Assembly: GCA_947631115.1 (NCBI GenBank)
Contig: CANRKB010000017.1
Span: 1-32,056, forward strand
DNA length: 32,056 nucleotides
Reading direction: 5' to 3'
Source: an uncultured Clostridia bacterium
GTDB taxonomy: Bacteria > Bacillota > Clostridia > Oscillospirales > Ruminococcaceae
Part shown: piece by piece, positions 1 through 7,171 of the stretch
How the letters are laid out: each line of letters opens with the position of its first letter
Position numbering within the stretch: the first letter of the stretch is position 1
The notes under the pieces: model-generated
The model's database searches: none
Seen by the model: only the letters and a program-made list of their open reading frames with translations
What the model was told of the DNA's origin: nothing
Made by a program: the position numbers and the translations under genes

Positions 1-123
1 AACGGAAAACCGCTGGAGGGGGAGCGGGGGAACCGGCAGGTTCCCTCCGCGGTTTGGTTTATCTACAGTGGAAAATGGAAGAAGCTCAAAATGGTTGAGC
101 GCGTTTCAGTCAAAGCAACATAA
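1..123 (+). CDS. C-terminal fragment of an unrecognised protein (partial)
   Basis: Frame 1 is open from the first base to a TAA at 121-123, giving 40 residues ending in ERVSVKAT. The translation has a plausible composition (basic and aromatic residues, for example SAVWFIYSGKWKKLKM) and is followed 1 nt later by a good intrinsic terminator, which is what the end of a rightward gene should look like. The start lies outside the window. I do not recognise the family and see no motif that gives a function. Confidence 0.55.
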   Translation, partial: NGKPLEGERGNRQVPSAVWFIYSGKWKKLKMVERVSVKAT

Positions 124-124
124 C

Positions 125-163
125 AAAAAAGGCGCACTCCTTTTGGAAATGCGCCTTTTCTTT
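125..163 (+). terminator. Rho-independent terminator
   Basis: Arms AAAAGGCGCA and TGCGCCTTTT surround a loop at about 137-148, and the right arm runs into a T-rich tail (TTTTCTTT). It sits directly after the stop of the truncated gene at the window edge and should end its transcript. Confidence 0.85.
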
Positions 164-170
164 AAAACCA

Positions 171-272
171 CTCAATAATGAGAGAATATTATTCCCGCTC
201 AAATGAGAGAATATCATTCCTGCTCAAATGAGAGAATATCATTCCTGCTCAAATGAGAGAATATCATTCCCG
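171..272. repeat. Four-copy 25-bp tandem repeat with TTGAGCGGGAA core
   Basis: Units lie at 171-197 (27 nt, diverged), 198-222, 223-247 and 248-272. Units 2-4 differ only by C/T at the penultimate base. On the minus strand each unit contains TTGAGC(G/A)GGAAT followed by GATATTCTCTCA, so each can fold into a small hairpin (GGAAT/ATTCT and TGAG/CTCA pairing). A further TTGAGCGGG-like copy lies at about 300-310. The units are contiguous with no spacers, so this is not a CRISPR. The same core motif recurs in repeat borders near 6.5, 10.2 and 24.0 kb. Confidence 0.9.
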
Positions 273-297
273 CTCAAAGGTTTTTTCATACTTAAAG

Positions 298-556
298 TTG
301 TTCCCCGCTCAACACCTCTCCTAGGATTGCCGTTTCAAAGCAAGGCTTTGAAACGGCAATGCGGGGAAAACTCTTGTTTTCCCCGCACCCTTTAGCGCCT
401 AGCTAGCGCCGTTTCGCGGCTTCGCCGCGACCAGAGGGGAAAAATTTTTTGAAAAAAATTTTTCCCCTCTGGACTCCCCTTTCAAAAAACTTTCGTGCGC
501 CGCTCGTTTTGTGGTTTTGATTTTAAACGTTGTTCGCCGCCCGTAACAGTTTCTAG
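298..556. repeat. Multi-hairpin intergenic repeat, copy 1
   Basis: Three strong hairpins in order. A is 326-360, with 16-bp arms beginning ATTGCCGTTTCAAAGC. B is 361-386, GCGGGGAAAAC / GTTTTCCCCGC around TCTT. C is 431-472, CCAGAGGGGAAAAATTTT and its complement around GAAA. A GC-rich spacer (387-430) separates B and C, and a conserved tail follows C (CCCTTTCAAAAAACTTTCGT from about 477, then CGCCGC-rich sequence). The same modules occur at 6.5 kb and, rearranged, at 9.9-10.2 kb. I see no coding capacity. The element fills most of the 443-bp gap between the first gene fragment and the S-component gene, and could end transcripts from both sides, although hairpin C lacks a clean U-tract. Confidence 0.85.
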
Positions 557-570
557 CCTCTAGCCTCTAG
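553..570. repeat. CTCTAG-type tract overlapping a gene stop
   Basis: CTAGCCTCTAGCCTCTAG is a short direct repeat (unit about CTCTAGC). On the minus strand it reads CTAGAGG repeatedly, and the TAG at 569-567 is the stop codon of the ECF S-component gene. Similar tracts occur at 2964-3100 and 6764-6796. Confidence 0.85.
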
Positions 571-1118
571 AAATCAAACGGCGTAAACTTCTTTACTACT
601 CTCGACCTTTGAAGTATTTCAGCTACAATAAGCCCTATTATTAAACCGAAAACGCCTTGAACAAGATTGCCGGGAATGCTCTCTACCGCGCCAACAAAGC
701 CGTTTCCGAGAAATACCGCCGCATAAAGATAATATCCCCCGACCATTATTATTTCCGCAGCAATGCCGCTCGTTAAAAATCCCACCGTATGAAGCTTATC
801 GCTTTTTTTCACAAACGCACGGTAGATTAAAACCGCCGCGACTGCCATTAAACCCTTTATCAAAAACGTTCCGGGAATATACTGCGTATAGCCCAAAGAC
901 AGATCCGCAAGCGCCGAGCCTATTCCCGCCGCGGCAAATCCGTATACGGGACCAAGTATCCACGCCGTCAGAAGCACAAACCCGTCGCCGATATTTACAA
1001 ATCCGCCGAGCGGCGAGGGTACGCTGATTATCATCGTCGCAACGCACGTAAGCGCCGCCAGCATTGCCGAAATGCAAACCTTTACAAGTGTTTCTTTCTT
1101 TTTAGTGTATTCGCTCAT
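567..1118 (-). CDS. ECF transporter S component (substrate-binding membrane subunit)
   Basis: 183 residues with several hydrophobic segments and the pattern of a group II ECF S subunit of the PF07155 type: an early helix (VKVCISAMLAALTCVATMII), then FVNIGDGFVLLTAWILGPVYGF and ALADLSLGYTQYIPGTFLIKG. Such proteins bind a vitamin or related small molecule in the membrane and share the EcfA-EcfA'-EcfT energising module, encoded just upstream here (2142-4856). The start is supported by AAGGAAAAGGAGAG about 5 nt upstream and by a consensus promoter at 1191-1219. The leader is only about 65 nt with no recognisable riboswitch, so the substrate cannot be named from regulation. The stop codon lies inside the CTCTAG repeat tract. 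Confidence 0.85.
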   Translation of the reverse strand: MSEYTKKKETLVKVCISAMLAALTCVATMIISVPSPLGGFVNIGDGFVLLTAWILGPVYGFAAAGIGSALADLSLGYTQYIPGTFLIKGLMAVAAVLIYRAFVKKSDKLHTVGFLTSGIAAEIIMVGGYYLYAAVFLGNGFVGAVESIPGNLVQGVFGLIIGLIVAEILQRSRVVKKFTPFDF

Positions 1119-1190
1119 ATAATCTCTCCTTTTCCTTAAAAACGCGGCTGCGAATCGTTATTCCGTAATTATTCTACGATTTATGAATTT

Positions 1191-1219
1191 ATTTTAACAT
1201 CTTTTGCAATTTTTGTCAA
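1191..1219 (-). promoter_or_regulatory. SigA-type promoter for the S-component gene
   Basis: On the minus strand TTGACA (1219-1214), a 17-nt spacer and TAAAAT (1196-1191). It lies between the radical SAM stop codon and the S-component start, so the S component can be expressed separately from the upstream ECF operon. Confidence 0.8.
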
Positions 1220-1257
1220 TGTAAATTATACACAAATATATTTAACAATTTACCTAT

Positions 1258-2139
1258 TCAATTAGTAGGCGTATAGTTAAAACGCTGCCCTTGATAAGTA
1301 TTATTTTGAGCCATTTTCTTGTCAATGCCGCCAAGAACGGCTATCTTGTCCCTGCTCCAGTCGGGAGCTACAAGAAGCCTTTTGTCGCCGTCACCCGTGA
1401 GCCGCTCGATTACCGTTTTTTTCGGCAACACCTCAAGCTGCTTTACAACTACGTCTATATAGTCTTCAAAGCTCATCGGCGCATATTCCCCGCTGTTGTA
1501 CATCTCTTCGAGCATAGTGTTTTTCATGACGTGGCAGGAATGTATCTTTATCCCGTCAATGCCGAGCTTTCCGAGAGTTTTCGCGGTTTCGACCATCATC
1601 TGCTTGTCCTCATTCGGAAGCCCGTTTATTATATGCACGCAAACGCGGATATTGCGCTGTTTCAACAGCCCAAATCCCCGCAGGAAATCCTCGTAAAGAT
1701 GTCCTCTCTGTATAAGCCTTGCGGTGCTGTCGTGGACGGTCTGAAGCCCGAGTTCGACCGTGAGCGGAAGTTTACAAAGGGAAAGCAGCTTCGCTTTTTC
1801 CTCGTCAATGCAGTCGGCGCGCGTTGCAATTGAAACGGAAAATGCGCCGAGAGTTTCGGCGGTTTCTATCATGCTCTGAAGCTTTTGCGGACTGCAGAAT
1901 GTATTTGTGCGCACGCCGAAATAAGCGCAAATTTTAGCGTTTGGATCTTTAAGAGAAATGCGCTGTTTTTCCGCTTTGAACTGTTCTTCTATCGCGAGCT
2001 TGCTTTTCGGTATCTGCGAGCAATAAATGCACTTCGGCTCGTTCGGACAGTTAAGCCCCGCGTCAAGAGTCGCCTTGTATATCCTACCGCCGAAAACGTC
2101 GTTGTTATAATCAAAAAGCGAATAATATCTCTTTGTCAT
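1258..2139 (-). CDS. TIGR01212-family radical SAM protein (YtqA/YhcC-like)
   Basis: 293 residues. The N-terminal YSLFDYNNDVFGGRIYKATLDAGLNCPN block followed by KCIYCS is the hallmark of the TIGR01212 radical SAM family; Bacillus YtqA and E. coli YhcC are relatives of poorly defined function. The 4Fe-4S cysteines are C31, C37 and C40. The spacing C-x5-C-x2-C is shorter than I remember for the family, where a Gly-rich DGTKGxGG stretch normally separates the first two. Later conserved blocks are present (VELGLQTVHDSTARLIQRGH; VCVHIINGLPNE; IKIHSCHVMKNT). The ATG begins 2 nt after the ecfT stop, so it is the last gene of the EcfA-EcfT operon. The link to vitamin transport is positional only. Confidence 0.87.
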   Translation of the reverse strand: MTKRYYSLFDYNNDVFGGRIYKATLDAGLNCPNEPKCIYCSQIPKSKLAIEEQFKAEKQRISLKDPNAKICAYFGVRTNTFCSPQKLQSMIETAETLGAFSVSIATRADCIDEEKAKLLSLCKLPLTVELGLQTVHDSTARLIQRGHLYEDFLRGFGLLKQRNIRVCVHIINGLPNEDKQMMVETAKTLGKLGIDGIKIHSCHVMKNTMLEEMYNSGEYAPMSFEDYIDVVVKQLEVLPKKTVIERLTGDGDKRLLVAPDWSRDKIAVLGGIDKKMAQNNTYQGQRFNYTPTN

Positions 2140-2141
2140 CT

Positions 2142-2954
2142 TTACGGTATAACGGGGAAGAAATTAAGCGTTATAACTCCCGCGAGAAGCGCCAGCATTA
2201 TAATCGACGCCACAATATCCCTCGGCGCTATTTTCAGCCGGCGCATACGCGTTCTTCCCTCTCCCCCTCTGTAGCAGCGGCACTCCATGGCGGTTGCCAG
2301 CTCGTTTGCACGCTTGAACGCCGAAAAGAAAAGCGGAATAAGAATGGGAATAAGCGCTTTGGCTTTCTGAGCGATATTTCCCGAATCAAGCTCCGCGCCT
2401 CTCGCCTTTTGCGCTGACATTATCTTGTCCGTTTCTTCTACAAGCGTAGGGATAAACCTAAGCGCGATCGTCATCATCATCGAAAGCTCGTGAACGGGAA
2501 AATGAAGTTTCTTAAGCGGCGACAGAAGTCTTTCTATTGCGTCCGTGAGCATAATCGGAGAAGTCGTATAAGTAAGCAGCGACATTCCGACAATGAGCGC
2601 TATTATTCTCAAAAGCATAAACGCCGACATTCTCAGTCCTTCGGGATATATTGAAATTATCCACCACTGAAAAAGCGGAGTTTCTCCTTTTATAAAAAGC
2701 ATATTCAATATCGCCGTGAATATCATCAGCGGCAATATGGGCTTTACGCTCTTTATTATCATAATGAGCTTTATTCCCGAAATTATATAGCATAGCGCCA
2801 TAAAAAACAGCCCTATGAAGATCCCCGTAAAGCTCTGCGAAACAAACAGTATAACAAGATATACAATATCCAGCAAGAGCTTTACACGGCTGTCCATTCG
2901 GTGTATGACCGAATTTCCCGGGAAATACTGCCCGACAGTAATGTCCTTTATCAT
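2142..2954 (-). CDS. ecfT: EcfT, energy-coupling factor transporter transmembrane protein
   Basis: 270 residues, a membrane scaffold that couples the two EcfA ATPase domains to exchangeable S components. The start block IKDITVGQYFPGNSVIHRMD followed by DSRVKLLLDIVYLVILFV is typical of EcfT. Several transmembrane helices precede two cytoplasmic coupling motifs: AQKARGAELDSG (about residue 180) and AMECRCYRGGEGRTRMRR (about residue 222). In the second, Cys replaces Ala and Gly of the common EARGY form, a conservative variant. The ribosome site AAGGAT lies just before ATG and borders the CTCTAG-type repeat. The gene is 123 nt downstream of the fused ecfA and 2 nt from the radical SAM gene. Confidence 0.93.
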   Translation of the reverse strand: MIKDITVGQYFPGNSVIHRMDSRVKLLLDIVYLVILFVSQSFTGIFIGLFFMALCYIISGIKLIMIIKSVKPILPLMIFTAILNMLFIKGETPLFQWWIISIYPEGLRMSAFMLLRIIALIVGMSLLTYTTSPIMLTDAIERLLSPLKKLHFPVHELSMMMTIALRFIPTLVEETDKIMSAQKARGAELDSGNIAQKAKALIPILIPLFFSAFKRANELATAMECRCYRGGEGRTRMRRLKIAPRDIVASIIMLALLAGVITLNFFPVIP

Positions 2955-2963
2955 CTTTTATCC

Positions 2964-3100
2964 TTCTAGAGGCTAGAGTATCAGAGGCTAGAGGCTAGAG
3001 TTATATTCAAACGTTATTATTCTGTTTGGGTGCGTTTGACTCTAACCTCTGACTTCTAACCTCTGACTTCTAACCTCTTACTTCTTACCTCTTACTTCTA
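2964..3100. repeat. Inverted CTCTAG/CTTCTAAC-type repeat tract between ecfA and ecfT
   Basis: The left part (2964-3001) is AGAGGCTAG-type repeat on the plus strand. The right part (3039-3100) is CTCTAACCTCTGACTTCTAA-type repeat, in effect the inverted version, around an AT-rich centre (about 3002-3038). The two halves could pair. The whole ecfA-ecfT intergenic gap consists of this tract. It also runs into ecfA: the TAA stop (3080-3078) and the last few codons (VRGKK) are repeat sequence. No gene is seen in it. Confidence 0.8.
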
Positions 3101-4856
3101 AAAGCGAAATTATTCGCTCTTTTGCCCTCTCAACCGTATAAATATCGTTTCCTATATCAACGCCCAAGGCTTTCAGCTTATGGGAAAATCTCGTTATCTG
3201 CGGAACGTCAAGACCTATGCTTGCAAGCTCGTCCGTTTGCTCAAATACCTTGTCGGTATAGTCGAAGCAGAAAACTTTTCCCTTGTTCATGACAAGCACC
3301 TTTTCGGCGTATTTTACTATGTCCTCCATTGAATGTGAAACAAGCAGCACCGTTTTTCCCGAAGTCCGCTTGTATTCTTTTATCAGGTCGAGTATCTTTT
3401 CCCTGCCCTTTGGGTCAAGTCCCGCGGCAGGCTCGTCGAGAATAAGAATTTCGGGATTCATTGCAAGCACTCCCGCAAGCGCGGCGCGGCGCTGTTGTCC
3501 GCCCGAAAGGTCGAACGGCGATTTTTCGAGAAGGTGCGTTATGCCCATACTCTGCGCGGCGGACTTTACGCGCTCTTGAATTTCTTCCTCGGAAAGTCCC
3601 ATATTTGTCGGACCGTAGGCTATATCCTTTGCGACGGTCTCTTCAAAAAGCTGATGCTCGGAATACTGGAAAACAATTCCGACCTTAAATCTTATGTCGC
3701 GGATATTTGCTTTCTTGTCGCGAATGTCCTTTCCGTCGATAAGCACAATGCCGCTCGTCGGCTTTATAAGCCCGTTTAAGTGCTGTATAAGCGTGGATTT
3801 TCCGCTTCCCGTATGACCGATAATGCCGATAAATTCCCCGCGCATTATTGACAATGTCACATCATCTACCGCTGTTTTTTCAAACGGCGTGCCTACGGAA
3901 TATTTATAGGTTATATGCTCCAGGCGCGCAGCTTCTTCGGTCTTTTCCTCGCGGACAATATCGGCTTTCTTCTCTGCGCTTGCCGTCTTTGATTTCAAGG
4001 GAAGCATTGAAACGGCTTTCGCACATTCTTCTTCAAAAATAATTTCCTCGGAAATATCCGCTCCGCCGGCTCTAAGCATTTCGCAGAGCTCCGTTACCTG
4101 CGGCACGTCAAGACCAATAGCGCGAAGCTCTTTTCCCCTTGCGAAGATCTTATGCGGCTCGCCGTCCATAAGCACCGAGCCTTTGTCCATGACGATTATT
4201 CTGTCAGCCTGCGCCGCCTCGTCCATATAGTGGGTTATAAGTATAACGGTTATTCCCTGCTCTTTATTGAGGCGCTTTATGGTTTTCATTACCTCGCGCC
4301 TGCCCTTGGGGTCGAGCATTGCCGTGGGTTCGTCCATGACGATACAGCGCGGCTGCATGGCGATTATTCCCGCAATGGCTACGCGCTGTTTCTGACCGCC
4401 CGAAAGCTGGTGGGGAGAATGTTCGCGAAACTCGTACATATCGACCTGTTTTAACGCTTCGTCCACGCGGCGTCTTATCTCCGTCGGCTCTATGCCGAGA
4501 TTTTCGGGAGCAAATGCCACGTCCTCTTCGACGATTGTCGCGACAAGCTGATTATCCGGATTTTGAAAGACCATGCCGACAGTTTTGCGAATGTCGTATA
4601 TCTTTTCTTCGTCCGAAGCGTCCATTCCGTCAACATAAACCTTTCCGCTTGAAGCGGTGAGAATGGCGTTAAAATGCTTTGCGAGAGTGGATTTTCCGCA
4701 GCCGTTATGTCCGAGAATTGCCAAAAACTGACCGTCGGGAACGGTAAAGCTCACGTTTTTTAAAGCCTCGGTCTTTTCGGTCACATTATCGTTTTCATCG
4801 AGCGTAACGTAATCATAGCAAAGATTTTCTACCTTGATTATATCCAAAAATATCAC
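3078..4856 (-). CDS. ecfA: Fused EcfA1-EcfA2 energy-coupling factor ATPase
   Basis: 592 residues with two complete ABC ATPase domains in one chain. Domain 1 has Walker [10 protein letters not shown] (K55), signature LSGGQKQR (151-158) and Walker B CIVMDEP (D175/E176). Domain 2 has Walker [10 protein letters not shown] (K353), signature LSGGQQRR and Walker [17 protein letters not shown]. Each ends in an IGLDVPQ(V/I)T block typical of EcfA proteins. A charged linker (about 270-308) joins them. Domain 1 resembles EcfA1 and domain 2 EcfA2, which many Firmicutes encode as two genes. It should energise several S components with EcfT. The start is uncertain: GTG at 4856 is only 2 nt from AGGA, and TTG at 4847 (11 nt away) is an alternative. 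Confidence 0.92.
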   Translation of the reverse strand: MIFLDIIKVENLCYDYVTLDENDNVTEKTEALKNVSFTVPDGQFLAILGHNGCGKSTLAKHFNAILTASSGKVYVDGMDASDEEKIYDIRKTVGMVFQNPDNQLVATIVEEDVAFAPENLGIEPTEIRRRVDEALKQVDMYEFREHSPHQLSGGQKQRVAIAGIIAMQPRCIVMDEPTAMLDPKGRREVMKTIKRLNKEQGITVILITHYMDEAAQADRIIVMDKGSVLMDGEPHKIFARGKELRAIGLDVPQVTELCEMLRAGGADISEEIIFEEECAKAVSMLPLKSKTASAEKKADIVREEKTEEAARLEHITYKYSVGTPFEKTAVDDVTLSIMRGEFIGIIGHTGSGKSTLIQHLNGLIKPTSGIVLIDGKDIRDKKANIRDIRFKVGIVFQYSEHQLFEETVAKDIAYGPTNMGLSEEEIQERVKSAAQSMGITHLLEKSPFDLSGGQQRRAALAGVLAMNPEILILDEPAAGLDPKGREKILDLIKEYKRTSGKTVLLVSHSMEDIVKYAEKVLVMNKGKVFCFDYTDKVFEQTDELASIGLDVPQITRFSHKLKALGVDIGNDIYTVERAKERIISLLEVRGKK

Positions 4857-4892
4857 ATTCCTAAATAATTCTTATACATATAGTATACAAAG

Positions 4893-5025
4893 TTCAGACT
4901 GTATAAAAAGTCCTGCCTCAGACTGTAGAGAAAGTCTCAGATACGAGGAAGCGTTACTGCAACTAGCCTTAGTGGCTGTTGCAGTGACGCTGACGAAGTA
5001 GATGGGGCTTTATCTACAGTCTGAA
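4893..5025. mobile_element. MITE-like palindromic element in the ecf leader
   Basis: Perfect 11-bp terminal inverted repeats TTCAGACTGTA (4893-4903) and TACAGTCTGAA (5015-5025), with a second internal CAGACTGTA at 4919. The centre holds a long stem, GCGTTACTGCAAC (4951-4963) with GTTGCAGTGACGC (4978-4990), closed by AGCC/GGCT. It has no coding capacity. It lies between the leftward promoter at 5056-5085 and the ecfA start, so it would be transcribed as part of the leader. No clear target-site duplication was found, and a structured leader RNA is the alternative reading. Confidence 0.6.
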
Positions 5026-5055
5026 TTTCTCATTGCCTATAAAAATACATTTTAT

Positions 5056-5085
5056 ATTATACTACAAACCAAAGACCAAAGTCAA
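5056..5085 (-). promoter_or_regulatory. Promoter of the ecfA-ecfT-radical SAM operon
   Basis: On the minus strand TTGACT (5085-5080), an 18-nt spacer and TATAAT (5061-5056). The leader to the ecfA start is about 195 nt and carries the palindromic element at 4893-5025. Confidence 0.7.
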
Positions 5086-5116
5086 GTATTTTAAACAAAT
5101 TTTAAGCAAAAAATTG

Positions 5117-5145
5117 TAGACAAAAGAAAGAAAAAATGGTAAAAT
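5117..5145 (+). promoter_or_regulatory. Possible promoter of the methyltransferase gene
   Basis: TAGACA (5117-5122), 17-nt spacer, TAAAAT (5140-5145). It is divergent from the ecf promoter, about 30 bp away. Its transcript would have a leader of about 340 nt containing the GC-rich element at 5154-5405. Confidence 0.5.
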
Positions 5146-5153
5146 AAAAACGT

Positions 5154-5405
5154 GAATATACGAGCAGCTTGTATAAAAACCTATTTGCAGTTCTTTTCAA
5201 ACGTAGTTTGTTTAAATTGCGCTCACTCGCCCCTGCCCCCTTCCACGAAGGGGAATGGGGAGAATGCGGGGCGCCGGCGCGCCCCACGCCTCGCCTTGCG
5301 GGGACTCCGTCCCCGCAACCCCTGTTGGCGGTGTACGTATTTTCTGACTTTGGTGAATTACCATACAAAACTGATTAGGCTTTATATACAGTCTGTATAC
5401 GAGTA
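5154..5405. repeat. GC-rich palindromic insertion with imperfect terminal inverted repeats
   Basis: The left end (from TATACGAGCAGCTTGTATAA) and the right end (ending CTTTATATACAGTCTGTATA) are imperfect inverted copies. The right end shares the CTTTATxTACAGTCTG terminus of the element at 4893-5025. The inside is sharply GC-rich (about 5220-5335) with hairpins such as CCCCTTC/GAAGGGG near 5238-5254 and TTGCGGGGAC/GTCCCCGCAA at 5296-5318. No convincing gene is present in the 636-bp gap between ecfA and the methyltransferase beyond these elements and the divergent promoters. Confidence 0.5.
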
Positions 5406-5492
5406 TAGTTTCCTTTGGAAACTGTCAGGATAAGAAAACGCTGTTTTCGCCTGCAATTGATAATTAAACTAAAAAAAAGAACGGAGAAAATT

Positions 5493-6365
5493 ATGAGGAT
5501 CTCGGACAAATGGAAGGATTATGAGCTTTTGGACACTTCCGACGGCGAAAGGCTGGAGCGCTGGGGGAATGTCGTCCTTATACGTCCCGACCCGCAGATA
5601 ATCTGGAAAGACAGCAGGAAAGCCCCCTCATGGCAAACCGCAAACGCCCGTTATATACGCTCGCAGAGCGGCGGCGGGCAATGGGAATTTCGCGGAAAGC
5701 TACCCGAAAGCTGGCAGATAAACTACGGCGATCTGCGCTTTCTTGTAAAGCCAACGGGATTTAAGCACACGGGGCTGTTTCCCGAGCAGGCGGTGAATTG
5801 GGATTTATGCGCCGAGCTTATAAGAAAAGCTGACCGCCCGATAAACGTTCTGAATCTTTTCGCGTATACGGGCGGGGCAACGCTTGCGTGTGCGAATGCG
5901 GGAGCAAGCGTCTGCCACTGCGACGCGGTTAAAGGAATGGTTGACTGGGCGAGGACGAACGCGAAACTTTCGGGACTGTCCGAAAAGCCGATAAGGTGGA
6001 TAGTTGACGACGCGAACAAATTTATAAAGCGCGAGATACGCCGCGGCACGCACTATGACGGAATAATCCTTGACCCGCCGAGCTACGGACGCGGAACAAA
6101 CGGCGAGATGTGGAAAATAGAGGACTGCATATACGCGCTGATGAGCGACATAACGGAGCTTCTTAGCGACAAGCCGCTTTTCGTTATTCTTAACAGCTAC
6201 ACAACGGGGCTTTCGCCGTCGGTCATGGACTATCTAATGCAGATGACGGTTGGAAAGCGCTTTAAGATAACGATAAGCAGCGAGGAGATAGGGCTTCCCG
6301 TAACTCAGACGGGGCTTGCGCTGCCGTGCGGGAATACTTCGATAGCGAGGTTTGCAGGCAGTTGA
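5493..6365 (+). CDS. SAM-dependent RNA methyltransferase, RlmI/RlmL-like (PF10672 type)
   Basis: 290 residues from the ATG at 5493, preceded by ACGGAGA with 7-9 nt spacing; frame continues upstream but without a better ribosome site. The N-terminus (RISDKWKDYELLDTSDGERL and GNVVLIRPDPQIIW) is followed by a Rossmann methyltransferase core: VLNLFAYTGGATLACANAGA (SAM loop, about 119-138), an acidic HCDAVKGMVDWARTNA segment, and the catalytic-type motif DPPSYGRG (194-201). This arrangement matches bacterial 23S rRNA cytosine/guanine methyltransferase relatives that keep only the Methyltrans_SAM core. The exact target nucleotide cannot be read from sequence. It stands alone, divergent from the ecf operon. 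Confidence 0.85.
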   Translation: MRISDKWKDYELLDTSDGERLERWGNVVLIRPDPQIIWKDSRKAPSWQTANARYIRSQSGGGQWEFRGKLPESWQINYGDLRFLVKPTGFKHTGLFPEQAVNWDLCAELIRKADRPINVLNLFAYTGGATLACANAGASVCHCDAVKGMVDWARTNAKLSGLSEKPIRWIVDDANKFIKREIRRGTHYDGIILDPPSYGRGTNGEMWKIEDCIYALMSDITELLSDKPLFVILNSYTTGLSPSVMDYLMQMTVGKRFKITISSEEIGLPVTQTGLALPCGNTSIARFAGS

Positions 6366-6432
6366 CAGTGTACGCATTATGCGCTTCGCGCAAAACGCCG
6401 GGTACAGTATTCAGTAATTACAGAAAAGCAGT

Positions 6433-6760
6433 CTGCTCATTTATCACTTTTGAATAACATTAACGTTTTTCTTTCCCGCTCTTTTGAACATACACTTTAG
6501 ATGTTGTTCCCCGCACAAAACATCTCTGTAAGATTGCCGTTTTAAAAACACGGTTTTTAAAACGGCAATGCGGGGAAAACTCTTGTTTTCCCCGCACCCC
6601 AGATTCAATGCCGCAGGCATTTAACCTGATGCGCTTTTTTGCCGTTATTGAGGGAAAACTTTTTTGAAAAAAGTTTTCCCTCAAGCTCCCTTTCAAAAAA
6701 CTTTCGTGCGCCGCCCGTGCGGTGGTTTGATTATAAAACGTAGCTTGCCGCTCAAAACAG
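6433..6760. repeat. Multi-hairpin intergenic repeat, copy 2
   Basis: It begins with a border module (6433-6515, minus-strand form of the sequence at 10.2 and 24.0 kb, with GAGCGGGAAAGAAAAACGTTA). Hairpin A follows (6533-6569, arms ATTGCCGTTTTAAAAAC / its complement), then B (6570-6595, identical to copy 1), a spacer, hairpin C (6650-6682, GAGGGAAAACTTTTTTGAAA and the complementary arm) and the tail CCCTTTCAAAAAACTTTCGT. Order and orientation match copy 1. Hairpin A differs from copy 1 at compensating positions, so its pairing is preserved. It fills the 419-bp gap between the methyltransferase and TauE-like genes; no gene is seen. Confidence 0.85.
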
Positions 6761-6763
6761 TTT

Positions 6764-6796
6764 CTAGCCTCTAGCTTCTAGCCTCTAGCCTCTAGA
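6764..6796. repeat. CTCTAG-type tract overlapping a gene stop
   Basis: Repeats of CTAGCCT/CTAGCTT. The minus-strand TAG at 6787-6785 is the stop codon of the TauE-like gene, and its last three residues (SRG) are encoded by the repeat. The tract follows the tail of multi-hairpin copy 2 exactly as the 553-570 tract follows copy 1. Confidence 0.85.
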
Positions 6797-7171
6797 TGGG
6801 GTCCCCCTTGTTTTCTCCCCCGCCGTAAAGATTTCCCTCAATCCGAACGCAAGCAGAAACCCCGCGAACAACTTCCTCAGCAACGCGTTCGCAACTATCT
6901 GCGCGCCGAATGTTCCCACTGCCGCGCCGACAACTCCCCCGAACAAAAGCTCCTTTACAAGCTCTTTATTTATCAACCCGTTTTTGAGATGCATAACAAG
7001 CGCCGTGAACGCTATCGGCAGAAAAAACAACACGTTTATTCCCTGCGCCGTGCGCTGGTCTACTCCCATTACCAGCGTCAGCCACACCACAAGCACAAAT
7101 CCCCCGCCAAGCCCCATTGACGCAAGAACGCCCGTTAAAAATCCCGCTAATGCCTGTCCCAAAAAATTCAT
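6785..7171 (-). CDS. Half-size TauE/SafE (TSUP) family membrane transporter subunit
   Basis: 128 residues, about half the usual 240-260 of TauE/SafE proteins. The glycine-rich first helix (LAGFLTGVLASMGLGGGFVL) matches the TSUP repeat motif. It is followed by TAQGINVLFFLPIAFTALVMHLKNG and a Gly/Ala-rich helix pair, giving about four membrane segments. The ATG overlaps the stop of the upstream half-gene by 4 nt (ATGA, 7168-7171), so the two are translationally coupled and probably form one transporter. Family members export or import sulfite, sulfonates or other organic anions; the substrate here is unknown. The C-terminus and stop codon come from repeat DNA. Confidence 0.82.
   Translation of the reverse strand: MNFLGQALAGFLTGVLASMGLGGGFVLVVWLTLVMGVDQRTAQGINVLFFLPIAFTALVMHLKNGLINKELVKELLFGGVVGAAVGTFGAQIVANALLRKLFAGFLLAFGLREIFTAGEKTRGTPSRG

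Noticed and set aside
171-272. CRISPR-like array
   Set aside because: The 25-bp units are contiguous with no unique spacers and no cas genes nearby.
1119-1190. Vitamin riboswitch before the S-component gene
   Set aside because: The leader from the promoter is only about 65 nt and shows no THI-box, FMN or cobalamin hallmark.
5152-5433. Small open frames in the GC-rich element between ecfA and the methyltransferase
   Set aside because: They cross perfect hairpins and terminal repeats, have no ribosome sites and resemble no protein family.
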